NCBI GenBank assembly: GCA_039519185.1 | Contig: CM076851.1 | Coordinates: 100,003,531-100,067,530, forward strand | Length of the DNA: 64,000 bases | Direction: 5' to 3' | Origin: Astragalus membranaceus | Taxonomy: Eukaryota; Streptophyta; Magnoliopsida; Fabales; Fabaceae | In this document: piece by piece, positions 23,211-34,372 of the stretch | Layout of the letters: the number at the start of each line of letters is the position of its first letter | Numbering within the stretch: position 1 is the stretch's first letter | Notes under the pieces: generated by a model | The model's database searches: none | The model's input: only the letters and a program-made list of their open reading frames with translations | What the model was told of the DNA's origin: nothing | Position numbers and translations under genes: made by a program

Positions 23211-26200
23211 GCAATGCGCGGATCTTCCCAACCCGCCCAGTACCCGAAGAATAAAAGCTAATTGTAAACCCTAATATGCCTTGGATCAGAATTTCAAGAA
23301 TCACGCTCTGCGTTCTTGCTGCGCCGTTCTGGGCCTTCTCCTTGCCTAGCTAGTGTTCCATGATCCTCCTCTATTCCAGTAGATTGAAGCACGATCTAGT
23401 CTCAACCTTCAACCAAGAACAACGATCTAAGGTAACTTGCGAGAAAACCCTTGATTTCAGTTACTTATTTTGCTGTATTTCGAAACCCAGTTTGAATCTC
23501 TTTCTTGTTTCTTCTCTTCACTGATTCAGTGCTGTTTGATCTTCAATCTTCAGTCACGAACACGAATCAGAAAGTAGAATACAAAAGCCCTCTGATTTGC
23601 TTACGATTTGAAGGATCTTGGCTCTACGCACCACGATTTGCTTACACGAAGGTATAATACCTGTTTTTACTTCTTTTTCAGTTTCGGTTTTACTGTTCTT
23701 TTCTTCACATACGAACCCTAATCTCTGTGTTATTTTTGTTGCTTTTTGTGTTTCTCATGTAACCAGAATCTGGTCAGCAACTAAACGGAGATCAGGACAA
23801 AGATAACGAAGGTATAAAGTCACCCTCTGAATTTATTTCGTTTACTTCTTTTATTCAAATCCCTGATTTGAATTCTGTTTTTGATTTGTATGTATTTGAC
23901 TATGGATGCTTGTGAGTATGATGAATCTCACCACATGGAGAACACCATCATGACTACACATACACGGTCCTCACCCTCTCTCTGTTATCACTGTTTGCCT
24001 TTTTTCACAACTTGAAAATAGACTGACTTCTATTTTCTCTTTTGTGAGGTTCTTCAGCACCTTGTTGAAGAAAGCAACAACTTGATAAGGCAAGAAGGAA
24101 GAGAAGAAAACACACACGGAAGGTAGCACACAGAGGAAGAAGAAAACTAAAACTGAATGTAAAATTTATTTCAGATTGTATTCTATTACAATTCTGCATC
24201 TGTATTGTATATTGTACATTAAGCTATATATACAGGTTTTTTGGGTTAGGTTTGTTATTAAACTTAACTAACTTTGTTTGTTATTTAATAACAAACTTAA
24301 CTAAAACAGTTTGTTAGGAACAAACTTTTAGTTAATTAGTTATTAACAAACTTATCTATTTCCAGATTGGTCTGCGATTCTGTTCAACTTATTTTCATAA
24401 GTATTGTTTTCATAAGCTCCCTAGAATTTGCTTATAAAATAAATCTGACTGAGCTTATATGGAGTTTCCCTTCATTTTCTATTTGATTGTAAAAGCAACT
24501 TGTATAACGATAAACACTTGTTGAAGAATCGCTTGATTGAACTGTTTACCCAAACACCCCCTTAGTTTTTCTTGCTTTGTTGTAGAAATTGTAAGCTAAC
24601 TTATTGACTTTTTTGAGTTTGCACATAGCATACCCTTCTCATATAGCTTCTATACTTTTGGTGGTTAATGCATGTGAATCTAAAACTGCATAGAAATCAA
24701 TAATTTTGTTTTGGGATTAAGTAATCATCATCAGTGATACAATTTTGTGTGTCTGGGATTTATTAAATCTATAACTTCCTAGGAATTTTGTAATAAGAAC
24801 AGTTTTGTTGTAATTTTTGATATTTCAGAAATGATGCAGCAATGGTGTATTTGAAAGACTAATTGTAGTTTACTTCTTTGGAAAATTTAATTGTTCTGGA
24901 TTTTTATCTGAGTTAAAGAATAAAGTATCTAAGTTGAGGTATTTTCCACTGGAACTACTGAATTTGTTGGGTTGCTTGTGTTATTGCAACCTAGCTGTTT
25001 AAGGAATATTCATTTTAGTTTTCTGTTTATTTGGTATGCTTTGGAGTTTTGGGATAACATGTTACAACACGCGTTTTGAATCAACCGGCTATTTTATATG
25101 AAATTATTCTGGAGTTTTGGATTGAGATTGAGCATATATGTTCATGCATATCGGATCTACAAATGCCTTATTTTTCATTTCGTTTTTGGTACTCATCTTG
25201 GCTTGAACAATTACTTTATTGCTGAACAAAATTCTTTCCCAAGCAATAGTCAAAGTTCTATGTTTACATGAACAGTTTGTTCGTTGAGGAATATAGGCAA
25301 TGGGATACATACAATACAACATGAATTCAGTTTTAGTTTTCCTTTGTGTTTTCATGGCATTCATCTTAAGGAATACTTTGGGTTCCTGCAACTTTTATGT
25401 AATGGTGGACTTGATATGAATAGTAATCATATTGAATACTCATTATGATGTTGTTTTGCAAGTAAGCTTGTGCTCACTTTCTTCAACTTACCTTCTATTT
25501 CTCTGTTAGGTAAGTGAACCCATGAGCTTAAAATGTTGTTTTTTTGTTCTATTGACATGTTGATTTCCTTATCTCTAATGGTAGATTTTGTCTTTTGAAG
25601 TTGGGCTGCATGTAGATTCTGGAAGTTTAAAGTGAAAATGTGGTAGATGGTTGAGTATATTCGGGCCGGTTAGCTCTTCTTCAACAAGGTAATTGTTCAT
25701 TTTATTGATCTTTTTGGTCTGCTATAACTTTTTTGCATTTTCTACAACTGATAATGGTGATTGGATGTCAAGTTAGGATAATAATTTCTATTTACTAGAT
25801 CAGTTCTCTTCAACCTACATTTTTGTGTCCCTTTTGGTTTGAAAGTGAAAAGAGAGATTGAGAATGTATGCTTGCTATATTGCTCTTCAACCTGCATTAC
25901 TTTTTTGCATTTTCTATTTACTAGATCAGTTCTCTTCAACCTACATTTTTGTGTCTCTTTCAGCTGTGGGCTGTGGCTTGCGGTCATTATCTCTGCATTT
26001 ATTAAAGTGAAATTTCTCTAGAGATTTCTCCAAACCAAAGTTAAATGGAACTGAAAAATTATTATCCATGCATTATTAAAAAAATGACTTCAATGTTAGT
26101 ATTTTCCCCATTTGTGACATGAGGAAATTATTTTGATTGAAGCTATCTGATTAAACAAGAAATCATGGGCTTTTTTTAAGTGATTTATCTTTTGTCATTT

Positions 26201-26384
26201 ATGTATGTTTGTTACTGTTTTAAATTTTGATCCATATATTGAACTCCAAGATCTATAAGTCATGGTTTGATTAATTCAACCGGTTAAATTCAAACTATAA
26301 TTGAACCAACAATATAGTTCTGGGCTGGTTTTCAAAATATTGGTATTGGCATCAATGTGTGCTAACTCGTTTACATTTGAACAG
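23211..26384. other. Upstream body of the nested CACTA element, no recognised gene
   Basis: CT- and AT-rich leader-like DNA with many short open frames but no conserved domain. An internal duplication is seen: TTTACTAGATCAGTTCTCTT with following bases at about 25793-25834 and again at 25916-25960. Motifs such as ACCCTAATATGCC and ACCCTAATCTCTGTG resemble plant 5' leaders, consistent with an element-borne transcription start. Confidence 0.45.
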
Positions 26385-26770
26385 TGGTCCCAGGGCAGTT
26401 TCTGTTATTAATTCTTCTTCAGAAAGGCTAGGTGGAGCCAAAGTTGGTGGAGCCAAAGTTGGTGGAGCCAAAGTTACAGCAACTGCCGTGGTTCCGGATA
26501 ATGTGGCAAAAATTCAGGACATTCTAAGAAGATGGAGTGATAATGAACAGATGGATCGTATAATCACTCTTGGTAAATTTTTATCTACATTAGTTTCTCT
26601 AAAAGATTTGAAAAATTGTCGCTGTGTTGAGTTGAGTTTCATTTTGTTGCTTTTCCAATCAAGGTGGGACTGGCTTTACCTCACGGGATGTAACACCAAA
26701 AGCTACACAAGAGTTGATTGAAAAAGAGACACCCGGGCTTCTCCATGTAATGATGCAAGAGAGTTTAAAG
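26385..26770 (+). pseudogene. Captured CNX1 exons (molybdenum cofactor synthesis, G-domain)
   Basis: Exon 26385-26572 reads SGPRAVSVINSSSERLGGAKV then VVPDNVAKIQDILRRWSD and ends in the split glycine codon. Exon 26664-26770 continues GGTGFTSRDVTP and ETPGLLHVMMQESLK. This is the C-terminal, molybdopterin-binding (MogA-like, G) domain of plant CNX1, including the conserved GGTG substrate-loop motif. The intron is GT-AG and the phase matches, so the piece was copied from genomic DNA. The five-codon unit GGAKV is present three times in a row (26431-26475), where the family has one copy. The rest of the domain is missing after SLK, so no MoCo function is expected. Confidence 0.88.
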
Positions 26771-27071
26771 GTATGGGATACAGTACTTTTGTTAGTCAGC
26801 TTAGTAATTGTAGCTATGTACTTTTGTTCCACTGGACTGATTGGTTGGGCTGTTCAGTCAACCATCAGTTCTCGCCGTTATGGCTAATTGTCTATAAAAA
26901 AAGAAGCCTGTATATTTAGAGGAATGCTATTTTTCCGTAGTCACTTTGTACAACCAAATGACTCTTCAAGTCTTATTTTAATTGATCTAATACAAACCGT
27001 GTGTATTATTTGTTTCAATTTTTGTTGTCTCTTATTTATAGTTACATGACTTCTCTTTTTTATTTGTTCAG

Positions 27072-27154
27072 CCTGGAACCTTCCAAATTTCTGAGGCAGA
27101 TCGGTTGCTTGCCTTCAGCGAGTCATATAAATTGGGCATTGAGTTGATCAAAAG
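27072..27154 (+). pseudogene. Unassigned captured exon
   Basis: An open segment flanked by AG and GT reads PGTFQISEADRLLAFSES then YKLGIELIKR. It is not the CNX1 continuation (which would read ITPFAM). The helical, charged composition looks like real protein. I do not recognise the parent. The phase is compatible with splicing from the CNX1 exon at 26770, so a chimeric transcript could read through. Confidence 0.45.
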
Positions 27155-28091
27155 GTAGGAATACTGGTTATGATTTCAATTTTTGTGTCTAATCACTACT
27201 TATGATTTTATTTTATATTTTCCATTCTAACTTTTTCCCCTCTCAGGTGATCACTCTTCAAATTTGGCTAGTTTAGAGGCCAAACTGATGCCAGAACACT
27301 TACTTTATCTCTGTGTCGATTATGAAAGGAAGTTTCTTTCATCTTACAAATCCACCAGTAGATATAATTTTTACAAGGTGTTTCCCAGCTCTGTTGTTTT
27401 GATATTTTGGAGCCTTGAATTTTTTCCCTTCCTGTTTCTGTGGTTGCATATGACCTGAAGTCCAAATGCTCATGAGATGGAACAAATGCTGAAAGTACTT
27501 GCACCACTCAGACAACAGATGTGGGGACTCTGAAGCCACAGATATGAAGCTGGCTGTAGTTACAGCCCCACCAGTCCAGACAATGCAATCAGATTCCAAC
27601 CAGTAATGCCACAACATAACCTTGCTTCCACTCACTAACTATATATGATTTGAGGGTTGCAAACTTAGCTGAGGCCTGTGGTTCACTGTGCACAACAAGT
27701 CCATGTAGTTATACTACTAATGATTTTCTATTATCTTCGAGAACAAACTAGTAAAGTATAAAGTACCCAGCTGTACATGAAAATTTAGTATGTTTAATAC
27801 CTAATTATATTGCTTCTTCAGTGCCATATTTACTTAGCACTCTTCTTCTTTTTCAATGTGGATGAAACAACTTAGCCCCGTGGCATTACCTAACTTGACT
27901 ATTCTTTTCGAGACATTCCAACTTGTAATTTCACCTAGTGATTTGCCTTTCATGGAGCAGGATCTGTATGAGATTTATGTTACTGATTACAAAAATAATT
28001 GTGTCCCTTTCATGGTGCAGTATTATGTTGTGGGTGATATGAAGAGCTAGTAGTATTTGTCTCTCAGTGTTGTGGTTTTCCTTGCCCTCTC
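27155..28091. other. Intron-like DNA of the nested CACTA element
   Basis: Short open frames at 27264-27458 and 27856-28050 have no recognisable domain. A duplicated CCTTTCATGG(A/T)GCAG motif lies at about 27947 and 28006. Nothing further can be supported. Confidence 0.4.
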
Positions 28092-28197
28092 ATGACGTTT
28101 GTGAAACTCACCATCGATTCTGTCTTTGATCCGCTCAGAGAATTCGCTAACGATAGCGTCAGGCTCGTCAAGCGCTGTCACAAACTTGATTGCAAAG
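28092..28197 (+). pseudogene. Captured SEC61 gamma first-exon fragment
   Basis: The segment reads IDSVFDPLREFANDSVRLV then KRCHKLDCK up to a GT donor at 28198. This is the cytosolic N-terminal helix of plant SEC61 gamma, the small tail-anchored subunit of the ER translocon. Family members read KPDRKE where this reads KLDCK. The upstream start MTFVKLT replaces the normal MDA. The transmembrane half of the protein is absent, so the fragment cannot work as a translocon subunit. Confidence 0.85.
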
Positions 28198-28472
28198 GTG
28201 AAACCCTAATCATAAACTCTATCGCTAACTTATGATATGTTTGAATAAGATATTTTATTCCATTGATAATGCTTTGTTTTCTAGAGTTTATTATCGTTAA
28301 AATTACACAAATATAATAAGTATATTTGTAGAGCCAGCGGCGGAGAGTTTGAGTTCTGTTTGTTAATAGGTTAATCAAAATGAATTGATTCCACTTGTTT
28401 ATTGCTTGAAATTTGGTTAAAATTCAATTGTATTTGTTTTTCTAATTCCTTATGCCATGTTCCCTTTTGTAG

Positions 28473-28549
28473 ATACTAGATACTGAAGAATGTGGAATGG
28501 CCAGAGTAGTTCCCCTTTAAAGAGGAGGATTTTGAGTGCTATGATGAGT
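28473..28549 (+). pseudogene. Possible captured exon of a methyltransferase-like protein
   Basis: The reading is LKNVEWPE, stop, FPFKEEDFECYDE, with a GT donor after the last partial codon. The EWPE.FPFKEEDF.RYDES pattern resembles the start of an uncharacterised plant SAM-dependent methyltransferase family, remembered and not verified. One TAG stands where the family usually has Gln or Asn. Confidence 0.35.
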
Positions 28550-29451
28550 AAGTTGAGAGAAGAACTATGCATGCATTTTCTTTTTCCCTTGAAGCAATCA
28601 ATTTGCTTTGCATACTGTGTTTTGCATTTTCTGTAACTTGAAGATCTATCATATTATAATTGACGTTTTAGTTTAATTTTGGTCTCTTGATTTGTACCTT
28701 TTGTTTCTAATATCATTATCTACTCTATTGTTCTTCACTGTTTTGTGCTGCCATTTTCGTCCAAGATACAAGTAAGAACGAGCGGTGATCAGTAGCCTTG
28801 AATTCTAGATTTGAATTGGGGACCCTTGAGGTGACTTTTTAATTGGTTTTCTATATCTGTTCTAGATCAAGATCCTATAGCCTAGATAATTCCTTTCTTT
28901 TATGTTATTTTGTATTCGGTGTCAGGTTGTTGCTGATGATTTCTACTAGATTTGAATTGGGGACCCTTGAGGTGACTTTTATGATTTCTACCCGATGATC
29001 CTTGTGCTATTATGGTAAATGCCAATGTTAATGTTACCACCCTTGCAATACCCTAAGGTAAATAATACTCTTGAACTAGAATCAAGGTTGTTATCTAAGA
29101 ACTTTTGTTTTTACACTAAATTATTATATATTCACATGTAGAGAATTATGCTTTCAAGTAATCACTACTGTCATATAAACTTCCTGTCGCATTTGAACAT
29201 ACATTATATTAGTTTAGAAATTCAACTAAATGACACATTATGTATCTACTAGAATTCTTCCATTATGAGATCTCTCTTTTATGTGTAATTTGAACCAGTT
29301 TCTATTAGTGTTTGTGTGCATGTTATGTGTTTAATGGTTGTGTTATTAGATATTGGTGAATAGTGCTTTGAACTCTGAAAGTTATTAGAAATTATAATAT
29401 CTAAGTAGCTTACAATCAGTACCATATTATTTCTGTAACCTCTTTTTACAG
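28550..29451. other. Intron-like DNA with a 35-bp direct duplication
   Basis: TAGATTTGAATTGGGGACCC and following GGTGACTTTT occur at about 28807-28840 and 28948-28981. No coding domain is recognised. Confidence 0.4.
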
Positions 29452-29548
29452 GTGGATGATGTAATTGATCTGGTGATTCCAAGAGGCAGCAACAAACTTG
29501 TCTCTCAGATCAAGAGTTCCACCAAAATTCCTGTTCTCGGTCATGCCG
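29452..29548 (+). pseudogene. Captured P5CS exon (proline biosynthesis)
   Basis: One exon bounded by AG and GT reads VDDVIDLVIPRGSNKLVSQI then KSSTKIPVLGHA. It matches a conserved stretch of the gamma-glutamyl phosphate reductase half of plant delta-1-pyrroline-5-carboxylate synthetase, and the exon ends inside the next codon, as in an intron-split gene. It is a single exon out of about twenty in the parent, so no enzyme can be made. It is in the same sense as the CNX1 and SEC61 gamma fragments. Confidence 0.9.
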
Positions 29549-30142
29549 GTAAAACCTTTCTACTCAAGTCTACTTTCTATTGAAGACAGATGCAGGCAGC
29601 ATTGAAGACAGAACCAGAGAAGATGCAATTTCCACAAAGAAAGCAAGCAATCAACGTTTAGGTTAGAGGAAATAATTAGTGTTTCTTGTTTGCCAAATTC
29701 CAATTTTTGTTCTAGTTATTTTCCTGTTGCTAACAGCCTCTGTATAGTGTATACTGCTAGTTTGCCTTGAGAATTTTCAAGGTTAATGTTGAAATCAGAG
29801 TTGTTTTGGGAAATTATGCTTGTTTTGAGAAATATGTTTTACTCTATTTTGAGAATGCAAGTTGACTAGCACTTGATTGGTTACATTCATTAAGGTTACT
29901 TTACTAGTACGCAGACTTTTACAAAATGTTGCTAAAGCCTTTTAGAAACATAAGCTTTATCTAACTGCTTTTGGTACCTCTGTGTGTTAATTTATGAAAA
30001 TGCACTATGACTTGCCTCCTTGGTCCATAATGTATTGATTGTATTCTGAAATTTTATGATTTAGATGCATAGTGTGTCATTACATGTTGCCTTATAAAGA
30101 ATAGATAGATCTTTTGATTGGCAAAAACTAGCACTGATATAT

Positions 30143-30214
30143 GACTCCATGGCCCAATGGATAAGGCGCTGGTCCACGGGACCAGAGATCTGGGTTCGAT
30201 CCCCAGTGGAGTCG
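30143..30214 (+). tRNA. tRNA-Arg(ACG)-like gene, probably degenerate
   Basis: Acceptor arms GACTCCA (30143-30149) and TGGAGTC (30207-30213) pair fully, with discriminator G. The D-arm is GGCCCAATGGATAAGGC, the anticodon stem CTGGT/ACCAG, and the T-arm CTGGGTTCGATCCCCAG. The anticodon loop is CCACGGG with anticodon ACG. Position 33 is C instead of the near-invariant U, and the variable loop is one base shorter than in typical plant tRNA-Arg(ACG). It lies inside a CACTA element between captured exons and the subterminal array. It may be a captured and drifting tRNA gene. Confidence 0.7.
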
Positions 30215-30284
30215 CTTCTTTTTAACGAAAAATTTGTATAACCAGGGTGTATAGATTAAACCAAAATTTAAAAAAAAAAAAACT

Positions 30285-30708
30285 TTTAAGGTCAGGCGCA
30301 ATAATGCTTGACCTTAAATCATACATACGAAGTCAAGCAATAATAAAAGCTTGACCTTAAATCATACTTACGAAGTCAGGCAATAATTAATGCTTGACTT
30401 TAAATCATACTTACGAAGTCAGGCAAAAATAAATGCTTGACTTTAAATCATACTTACGAAGTCAGGCAAGAATAAATGCTTGACTTTAAAACATACTTAC
30501 GAAGTCAGGCGCAATAAATGCTTGACTTTAAATCAGACTTACGAAGTCAGGCGCAATAAATGCTTGACTTTAAATCAGACTTACGAAGTCAGGCTACCGC
30601 TTGACTTTAAAACTCCAGACATACAAAGTCGACTTAATAAAAGTAAAGCGCCCGCCTGACTTTAAATCCCCTTTTCGCCTGACTTTAAATCCCTTTTTTG
30701 CACTAGTG
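30285..30708. repeat. Right subterminal array and terminal repeat of the nested CACTA element
   Basis: Roughly seven 43-bp units each contain AAGTCAGGC, an A/T spacer and GCTTGACTTTAAATCA. The array is the reverse of that at 1-240. It ends in TTTTTTGCACTAGTG. Confidence 0.9.
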
Positions 30709-30711
30709 AGT

Positions 30712-31733
30712 CCAAAGAAGCTCACATTTATAATCAATAATCAATTGTTGATAGCACATGACTTTAACTATAATCTTTATATTTTTTATTTCCTTTCATC
30801 TCTTAATTTCAATAATGTTTTGATTACTCCAAAAATAATGTTTGAGTTGAATAGGTAATAAGTATTCATTCTAAAAAGATTGAATAGGGAATAGCTAATT
30901 CATGCATGATTCTATGACAGTGTTATACAACTAACAATGTGGTCCCCAACATAAAAGTCAGACATGTATTCAAAAGTTTACGTCTTCCAATAACCTGATA
31001 CAGTTACACAACTTATACAGTTACACAGATTTTCAAAAACCTGATATAGCGATGCTAACCCAATATAAATCACAGGATTTTACTTTTACCTATCAATGAT
31101 TCAAAAACCTGATATACAAAGGCCCAAGAAAACAAACAAGACAACAACAACATATATGAAGCAGTCTTGATTAACAGATATGAATTAGAGAAAAAAATCT
31201 CCGAAGATGGTCAATGATATAAACAGATAAGTGTATTGGAATTTTAAAGGGAAAATGAAATGTGTGTTGTTCTAAAAACACAATACATACTTGATGAATC
31301 TAAGATAAGCAAGGAAACAAAGCTTGAGGAGGTAGTGGGGAGAAGGAAATGCTAAGCAGCTTAAATAGAAGAGTTTAAGCTAAAGATTCAAAGCAACCAA
31401 AGAATGATATAGAGGAAACCAGGAGATACAGCTAATCAAATTAAAGTGCTTAAACATGCACTTCAAAAACACCACCATGTACTGACCAAGATAGCACAAG
31501 ATTTCACTATAAAATTTAGTCAACACATGCCTAGAAGATGCAAATTCCTGAGAAAAGCAAAAAATACCAAATTGCAATTAGTTTTTTCGAACATTTGTAA
31601 CGATACTGGTTTTTTTTTATTACAAGTGTTGGATTTCTATAAATTGCAATTAGTTTTTTTGGGGAACGTTGATGCTGTAGAGTTTTATTCATCTTCTGTG
31701 AAAAAGAGCGAATTTTGAGGATACACGTTGAAC
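30712..31733. other. Right arm of the middle CACTA element, upstream of the chimeric gene
   Basis: AT-rich DNA with no recognised domain. AAATTGCAATTAGTTTTTT occurs twice (about 31570 and 31640). It could hold the promoter and leader of the plus-strand chimera starting at 31734. Confidence 0.4.
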
Positions 31734-33359
31734 ATGTCTAGTAAGAAGGAAGAGAAAGCTCAGGTTGCAGCTGAAAGAATCAAAGCTGCAGCATTGAGTG
31801 CTGCTAAAGGGCTTAGTTGTGCTCAGGCTGAAAGGGCAGCAACTGCGGCGGCCCGCTGGACCAATTATTGAAGACCTGATATCAAGAGGGGCAAGTTTTC
31901 TCAAGAAGAGGAGCAAACAATTCTGCATCTCCATTCTATCCTTGGAAACAAGTACTTCCCATTTCATAAATTCTTTTTATTCTTTTGTTAAGTAGGAAGT
32001 GCTTAAATTTTGTCGCTAAGTATTAGAAACACCAAAGTTAAAATTAAAGACCAAGTATTATTATCTCATTGTCAGTTTTCTTTACTAAGTATATATATTA
32101 TCTCCATTATTTTGGTCCAATTCTGTTTCTGAGACTATTTATCTTGTATTTATTTTATTTTAATTCTTACATGTTACTTATAACCGGTATGCACAAACTT
32201 GTGTACATACAGATGGTCAGCAATTGCAACTCATTTTCCAGGAAGGACAGATAATGAGATAAAGAATTTCTGGAACACTCATTTAAAGAAAAAATTGATT
32301 CAAATAGGTTTTGATCCAATGACTCACCAACCAAGAACTGATCTTATTTCCACCTTACCATATCTACTAGCTTTGGCCAACATGACAGAACTCATGGATC
32401 ATCATTCATGGGATGAACAGGCAGTCCAGCTGGCAAAGCTTCAATACCTTCATCAGTTACTCCAATCTTCAAATCTTTTAAATATTACCAACTCAAGTTA
32501 TGACCAAAATACCCTCATAAACATGGAACCTTTAACTTTGCTAAACACAATTTCTTCTAATGTGAAAGAAAGTCAAGTTATAGAGTCCTCCTCACAACTG
32601 GATACTACTCAATTAGGGTCAATATTTTCTCATGGGATTGTTGGCTCTGATCAGTCTTCTCAACTACTCCACCACCAAAGCATGGTATTACCTCAGTTAT
32701 TAGACCCACAACAACAAGTCTCTTTCAATTCACAATCATGTTTGAATAATGAACAAGGTCAAGGTTCTTATGGTCAAAAGGAAGAAGGGCCTAGCAGATG
32801 GCAGGAGAAGAGGGAAGCGAAGAGGCAAATGTATTTGATGAGTACTGAGAAGGCTGTTAAATTGGGTTAAAGGAAAGAACTTAAGTCCACAATGTCGGCT
32901 AGTGGTGGCTCAGCACAGTGCCAAAAGTGTTTCCAAAGTGGTCACTGGACATATGAGTGCAAGAATGAACGGGTTTACATTTCAAGACCGTCTCGGACCC
33001 AGCAACTCAAGAATCCTAAATTGAGGGTGAACGTGTCTGTGAGTTATGATTTGGATGATAATAATGCTGATGCTGCTAAAGAGGAAAAGGCTAAATCATC
33101 GAGTTCCAAAAAATCGAAGAGGAAGCATAGGTCTAGCTCTGATTCTGGTAGTGACAGTGAGGATTCAGTGTTTGAGACTGATAGTGGCAGTGGGTCATCT
33201 TCTGTTACTGGATCAGATTATTCTTCGGGAAGTAGTTCGAGTTACAGCTCATCATCTGATTCAGAGGAAGAAAGGAGACGAAGGAAGAAGATGAAGAAGA
33301 AGAAGCAGACTAAGAGAGGAAGACGCAGGAGGTACAGTACATGGACCATATCACATTGA
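31734..33359 (+). pseudogene. Chimera: CCHC zinc-knuckle (ZCCHC10-like) gene split by an R2R3-MYB fragment
   Basis: 31734-31854 encodes MSSKKEEKAQVAAERIKAAA and on to RAATAAAR, the start of plant ZCCHC10/CXIP4-like proteins. From about 31856 the reading is WTNY, stop, RPDIKRGKFSQEEEQ: the R2/R3 region of an R2R3-MYB. The exon ends at 31951. After an intron the MYB resumes at 32213 (WSAIATHFPGRTDNEIKNFW, HLKKKLIQIGFDPMTHQPR) and continues through its C-terminal region to about 32767. The zinc-knuckle protein then resumes in frame (YGQKEEGPSRWQEKREAKRQ). A TAA at 32868 is followed in the same frame by CQKCFQSGHWTYECKNERVY, the CCHC knuckle, and a Ser/Lys/Arg-rich tail to 33335. The final residues are foreign. 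The two stops (TGA in MYB, TAA at 32868) make it a pseudogene or a source of shorter products. The MYB resembles the MYB9/39/107 type. Confidence 0.88.
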
Positions 33360-33412
33360 ACAATAGCAATAAGTCAACAATTTCCATTTCTATATACAAA
33401 AATGGAATGCAG

Positions 33413-34315
33413 TGTTTATCTTTAGGCATGGTAGGTTTTTTTTTTCACTACATTGAGTTGATTAGTTGACTATACTAACTATATCAGGTGGATTAAAGAG
33501 TTAATGTCTGCATTGCTATACTACTATCTTTCCCTTTCTTCTAAATAAGCTATATATTGACTATGTAGCATGTTTTAATATAATTATCTGTAAGATAAGT
33601 AACTACTCAAAAATTTCATGACTAGCTTGATGAAAAAGCAAAGCCATCCAACTAGAATCAAAACACAAAGATACCTTATGTTCTTGAAACAATTTGTTGG
33701 ATCAAGCTAATTTGACAGATAAAGAGAGACACGCAAAAAAGTGAAAAAGAAGGATAAGTGTGACCTAGGGAAAATTTTAAGATAGCTAACAATCATGAAA
33801 AAAGAAGATTAAAGCATCAATAGTAACCAAGACCACTAACCAATCATAAGATAAAAAAAGAGAAATCAGAAAGTCATTTACCTTTCTCAAGTTAGGAATC
33901 AAAGTCAATCTTGTAATCCCCTGATGACAAGACAAAATTTTAAGTCAGGTGATAGAATTAAGATTCATTGTTATGTCCTAAATTAAATTATTAACAATAT
34001 TGGCTGCAAGAACAGAAAGGATAGTCTTATGAAACCATATGTGAAGATGGTTAAGTGGTTTTGGTGGTAATCTTGGCCATTGTAACTCTTTCAAATATGA
34101 ATTATGGTTTGGTTTAAATGCCTTAACTCACAATATCTATAACCAATAATTATGCTACTGCTATTTCCTGCTTCCAAACTGACCTAAAATTGTCATAGAC
34201 AGGCTCTTAAGGTTCTATTCCCTGTTTCAATCGTTATACATCAATTAAAAATCGCACTTGTGTCTTGTAGTATTTAGAACTCCAAAAAAAAACCTACCAT
34301 GCCTAAAGATAAACA
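33413..34315. mobile_element. Small DNA element with 32-bp terminal inverted repeats
   Basis: TGTTTATCTTTAGGCATGG with following bases at 33413-33444 is the inverse of 34284-34315. TGCAG lies on both sides (33408-33412 and 34316-34320). The 903-bp body has no coding domain. AATGGAATGCAGTGTT also occurs at 33401-33416 and again at 34357-34372, so part of the flank is duplicated. The superfamily is not assigned. Confidence 0.55.
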
Positions 34316-34372
34316 TGCAGGAAATCGAATGTGATAATGATAGCCTTGAATTTCTCAATGGAATGCAGTGTT

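Larger units (their letters stand above)
22990..30708 (+). mobile_element. Nested CACTA element carrying fragments of several host genes and a tRNA-like sequence
   Basis: CACTAGTGCAAAAA starts at 22990 and TTTTTTGCACTAGTG ends at 30708. AGT lies on both flanks (22987-22989 and 30709-30711). Both ends carry AAGTCAGGC repeats like the element at 1-4701. Length is 7719 bp. No transposase domain is seen, so it is non-autonomous. Exon fragments of CNX1, SEC61 gamma, a possible methyltransferase and P5CS, plus one unassigned exon, all lie on the plus strand, interleaved with intron-like AT-rich DNA. A tRNA-Arg-like sequence lies near the right end. Confidence 0.93.
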
